Below are positions 5,895 through 7,599 of a stretch of 7,599 nt of DNA, one piece after another (the first letter of the stretch is position 1; each line of letters opens with the position of its first letter). Position numbers and translations under genes: made by a program. This DNA is from an uncultured Muribaculaceae bacterium. Lineage in GTDB: Bacteria; Bacteroidota; Bacteroidia; Bacteroidales; Muribaculaceae. Under the pieces are notes generated by a model that saw only the letters and a program-made list of their open reading frames with translations, was not told the origin of the DNA and ran no database searches. The stretch spans positions 1 to 7,599 of the forward strand of contig CAKTOT010000101.1 of NCBI GenBank assembly GCA_934590135.1, read 5' to 3'.

Positions 5895-5976
5895 AGCAGT
5901 AATGGGAATAATGGGAGCGATTGGAATAATTGGAATAATGCATAGCTCTCATAGTTCCCATAGCTCTCATAGTTTC
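5886..5976. repeat. 9-bp-period array with strand switch (array E)
   Basis: Six consecutive 9-base units run from 5886 to 5939, for example GGGAATAAT at 5886 and 5904 and TGGAATAAT at 5922 and 5931. One base later four units of the opposite sense follow (5941-5976), CATAGCTCT at 5941 and 5959 and CATAGTTCC at 5950, whose reverse complements (AGAGCTATG, GGAACTATG) match the left-arm unit. The arms could form an imperfect cruciform or RNA hairpin. The array lies between the divergent glsA and fba promoters. Unit and design are the same as array A, 5.7 kb away. Confidence 0.82.
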
Positions 5977-6036
5977 GATAAGATAAAGTCGCATTGGCAT
6001 ACATTTTGCTGCAAATAAGGCAAGTCTGACAGAATA

Positions 6037-6068
6037 TTTGAGAATTTCTGAAAAAAGACGTAACTTTG
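6037..6068 (+). promoter_or_regulatory. fba promoter
   Basis: TTTG (6037-6040), a 20-base spacer and TAACTTTG (6061-6068) match the Bacteroidetes consensus fully. The start of transcription would be near 6073-6076, leaving a leader of about 105 bases before the ATG at 6182. Confidence 0.85.
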
Positions 6069-6117
6069 CATCCCGAAAAAGGGGTGACTTTCGGTTATCA
6101 CGCCGCGCCTCGTAAGG

Positions 6118-6157
6118 TACAATAGGACAATACACATTACAATAGGACAATACACAT
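6118..6157 (+). repeat. Perfect 20-bp tandem repeat in the fba leader
   Basis: TACAATAGGACAATACACAT occurs twice without a gap (6118-6137 and 6138-6157). Inside each copy ACAATA is itself repeated 8-9 bases apart. An A/T-only stretch (about 6156-6173) and the start codon follow; no Shine-Dalgarno-like sequence is seen. Being downstream of the expected start of transcription, it should be part of the mRNA leader. Confidence 0.9.
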
Positions 6158-6181
6158 ATATAATATATAATTTCCACAACA

Positions 6182-7180
6182 ATGGTTAGCTACAAAGAAC
6201 TCGGTTTGGTCAACACCCGTGAGATGTTTGCCAAAGCTATCAAAGGCGGATACGCCATTCCCGCCTTCAACTTCAACAATATGGAACAGCTGCAGGCCAT
6301 CATCAAGGCCGCTGCCGAAGAGAAGTCGCCGGTGATCCTGCAAGTGAGCAAGGGCGCACGCGCTTACGCCAACGCCACACTGCTGCGCTATATGGCACAA
6401 GGTGCTGTCGCTTACGCCAAGGAACTGGGCTGGGAGCATCCTCAGATTGTGCTGCACTTGGACCATGGTGACAGCTTCGAACTGTGCAAGAGCTGTATCG
6501 AAAATGGATTCTCGTCCGTGATGATCGACGGTTCGCACCTGCCCTACGAGGAGAACGTCGCACTCACCAAGAAAGTGGCCGATTACGCTCACCAGTATGA
6601 CGTGACCGTCGAAGGCGAACTCGGCGTTTTGGCCGGCGTCGAAGACGAAGTTTCGTCCGACCACCACACCTACACCGACCCCGCCGAAGTGGTAGACTTC
6701 GCTACACGTACAGGCTGCGACTCGCTGGCTATCTCCATCGGCACAAGTCACGGCGCTTACAAGTTTACGCCCGCTCAGTGCACACGTGACGCCAACGGAC
6801 GCCTCGTGCCCCCGCCACTGGCCTTCGATGTGCTCGACGCCGTCATGAAAGAGCTCCCCGGATTCCCCATCGTGCTGCACGGCTCATCCTCCGTACCGCA
6901 GGAATACGTCGATACCATCAACCAGTACGGAGGCAAACTTCCCGATGCCATCGGTATCCCCGAAGAGCAGCTGCGCAAAGCCGCCAAGAGCGCCGTCTGC
7001 AAGATCAATATCGACTCCGACAGCCGTCTGGCTATGACCGCCGCCGTACGCAAAGTCTTCGCCGAGAAACCCGCCGAATTCGACCCGCGCAAATACCTCG
7101 GCCCGGCTCGCGACGAAATGGAGAAGCTCTACAAGCACAAAATCGAGAACGTGCTTGGTAGCGCCGGCAAAGCCGAATAA
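6182..7180 (+). CDS. fba: Class II fructose-bisphosphate aldolase
   Basis: Zinc-dependent cytoplasmic aldolase that splits fructose 1,6-bisphosphate into dihydroxyacetone phosphate and glyceraldehyde 3-phosphate, and the reverse in gluconeogenesis. The 332 residues show the class II pattern: YAIPAFNFNNMEQLQAII (24-41), LHLDHGDSFE (91-100) with catalytic Asp94 and zinc ligand His95, VEGELG (143-148), GTSHGAYKF (187-195) with zinc ligand His190, VLHGSSSV (231-238) with zinc ligand His233, and KINIDSDSR (274-282) for phosphate binding. Length is usual for the Bacteroidetes enzyme. The ATG at 6182 matches the family start. The gene stands alone with its own promoter and terminator, divergent from the lipid operon. 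Its codons are rich in C-ending forms (AAC, TAC, ATC), as expected for a highly expressed gene. Confidence 0.97.
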   Translation: MVSYKELGLVNTREMFAKAIKGGYAIPAFNFNNMEQLQAIIKAAAEEKSPVILQVSKGARAYANATLLRYMAQGAVAYAKELGWEHPQIVLHLDHGDSFELCKSCIENGFSSVMIDGSHLPYEENVALTKKVADYAHQYDVTVEGELGVLAGVEDEVSSDHHTYTDPAEVVDFATRTGCDSLAISIGTSHGAYKFTPAQCTRDANGRLVPPPLAFDVLDAVMKELPGFPIVLHGSSSVPQEYVDTINQYGGKLPDAIGIPEEQLRKAAKSAVCKINIDSDSRLAMTAAVRKVFAEKPAEFDPRKYLGPARDEMEKLYKHKIENVLGSAGKAE

Positions 7181-7226
7181 TACGCTCTGACTCCACCGCT
7201 CGGCCGCTTCGTGCGACCGACGACAT

Positions 7227-7278
7227 AAAGCGACCACGTATCCCCTTGACGGGAAGCGTGGTCGCTTTGTTATTTTAT
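7227..7278 (+). terminator. Intrinsic terminator of fba
   Basis: A perfect 12-bp stem, AAAGCGACCACG (7227-7238) with CGTGGTCGCTTT (7257-7268), encloses an 18-base loop that can pair further (TCCC 7241-7244 with GGGA 7251-7254). A T-rich run follows to 7278. It begins 46 bases after the fba stop codon. Confidence 0.92.
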
Positions 7279-7300
7279 CAATAAATTTGTGCGTGGCAAA

Positions 7301-7332
7301 TTTGGAGGTCTCAAAAATATTTACTATCTTTG
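7301..7332 (+). promoter_or_regulatory. Promoter of the right-edge ORF
   Basis: TTTG (7301-7304), a 20-base spacer and TATCTTTG (7325-7332) match the Bacteroidetes consensus fully. Start of transcription is expected near 7338. The leader (about 78 bases) includes a small stem-loop, GCGAC (7348-7352) with GTCGC (7362-7366), and then an A/T-rich, C-containing stretch up to the ATG. Confidence 0.82.
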
Positions 7333-7415
7333 CGGCATACAAATGTTGCGACCGCTTTGCAGTCGCCAAAAATTATCATTCACCAATATTTATCAATCAT
7401 AAAACACACATCACC

Positions 7416-7599
7416 ATGAAAACAAAACAAGACATCATGAGAAACGCCCTCGACACCCTCGACACAGCGAACACAGCGAACACACCCGGCTGCGCGTGCG
7501 ATGCGTCCGCCCGAGAAACGATGTCCGCCTCGGATGACGGCGCCGCGCGTATGCCCGGCTGCGGATGGCTCAAACTGTATCGCTGCTTCACCGAGTGGG
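7416..7599 (+). CDS. Unidentified ORF, N-terminal 61 residues (partial)
   Basis: The frame is open from the ATG at 7416 to the window end. The product begins MKTKQDIMRN and contains a repeat-built stretch, LDTLDTANTANT (12-23), then two PGC motifs (24-26 and 47-49), and ends with GWLKLYRCFTEW (50-61). A consensus promoter and A/T-rich leader precede it, which makes it a credible gene. I do not recognise it firmly. The GW-[IL]-K-L-x-R...W pattern recalls the start of some Bacteroidetes phage or plasmid replication-initiator-like winged-helix proteins, but this is a weak memory-based similarity. A second ATG at 7437 is possible. Residues 11-45 look disordered. Confidence 0.6.
   Translation, partial: MKTKQDIMRNALDTLDTANTANTPGCACDASARETMSASDDGAARMPGCGWLKLYRCFTEW
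7447..7482 (+). repeat. Two 9-bp tandem duplications inside the right-edge ORF (array F)
   Basis: CCCTCGACA occurs at 7447 and 7456, followed at once by CAGCGAACA at 7465 and 7474. All copies are exact and in reading frame, encoding LDT-LDT-ANT-ANT. The period is the same nine bases seen in the intergenic arrays. Confidence 0.85.

Noticed and set aside
6137..6880. Minus-strand open frame (247 codons) opposite fba
   Set aside because: It is antisense to an unmistakable aldolase and shows no recognisable domain or promoter.

Overview
The window looks like chromosomal DNA of a gut-type Bacteroidales bacterium; the Muribaculaceae are my best guess, from protein resemblance only. The main reasons are promoters of the Bacteroidetes form (TTTG, 20 bases, TAnnTTTG), little sign of Shine-Dalgarno sites, and proteins that read like Bacteroides homologues (GlsA/GlsB, class II aldolase, Ugd).

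Layout. Positions 1-5837 carry genes on the minus strand only. Read in their own direction they are: glsA and glsB (amino-acid/glycine lipid acyltransferases, coupled by an ATGA overlap), a strongly diverged ArgC-family protein that has lost the catalytic cysteine, a membrane acyltransferase of the Acyltransferase_3 family, UDP-glucose 6-dehydrogenase (own promoter), and the first 27 codons of a DegT/DnrJ-type sugar aminotransferase. Several fit cell-envelope work: membrane amino-acyl lipids, nucleotide-sugar supply, acyl decoration and amino-sugar formation. From 5838 to 6181 lies a divergent regulatory region. To its right, on the plus strand, is a class II fructose-bisphosphate aldolase with a clear promoter, a 20-bp tandem repeat in its leader and a strong intrinsic terminator. 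A further promoter then drives an unidentified ORF that runs off the right edge.

The most unusual property is between the genes. Most intergenic gaps, and two gene 5' ends, hold short degenerate arrays with a strict 9-bp period, each gap with its own unit. Two arrays (118-209 and 5886-5976) share a unit, RGARYNATG, and both switch strand half-way while keeping 9-bp phase, so they could fold into long imperfect hairpins. Both end exactly 19 bases upstream of a minus-strand -7 promoter element. The second notable item is the ArgC-like protein, whose Gly-rich loop, catalytic Cys and SGxSGAG loop are all replaced while the overall fold signature is kept; it sits next to lipid acyltransferase genes instead of arginine genes.

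No tRNA, rRNA, CRISPR array, insertion sequence or phage gene could be supported.
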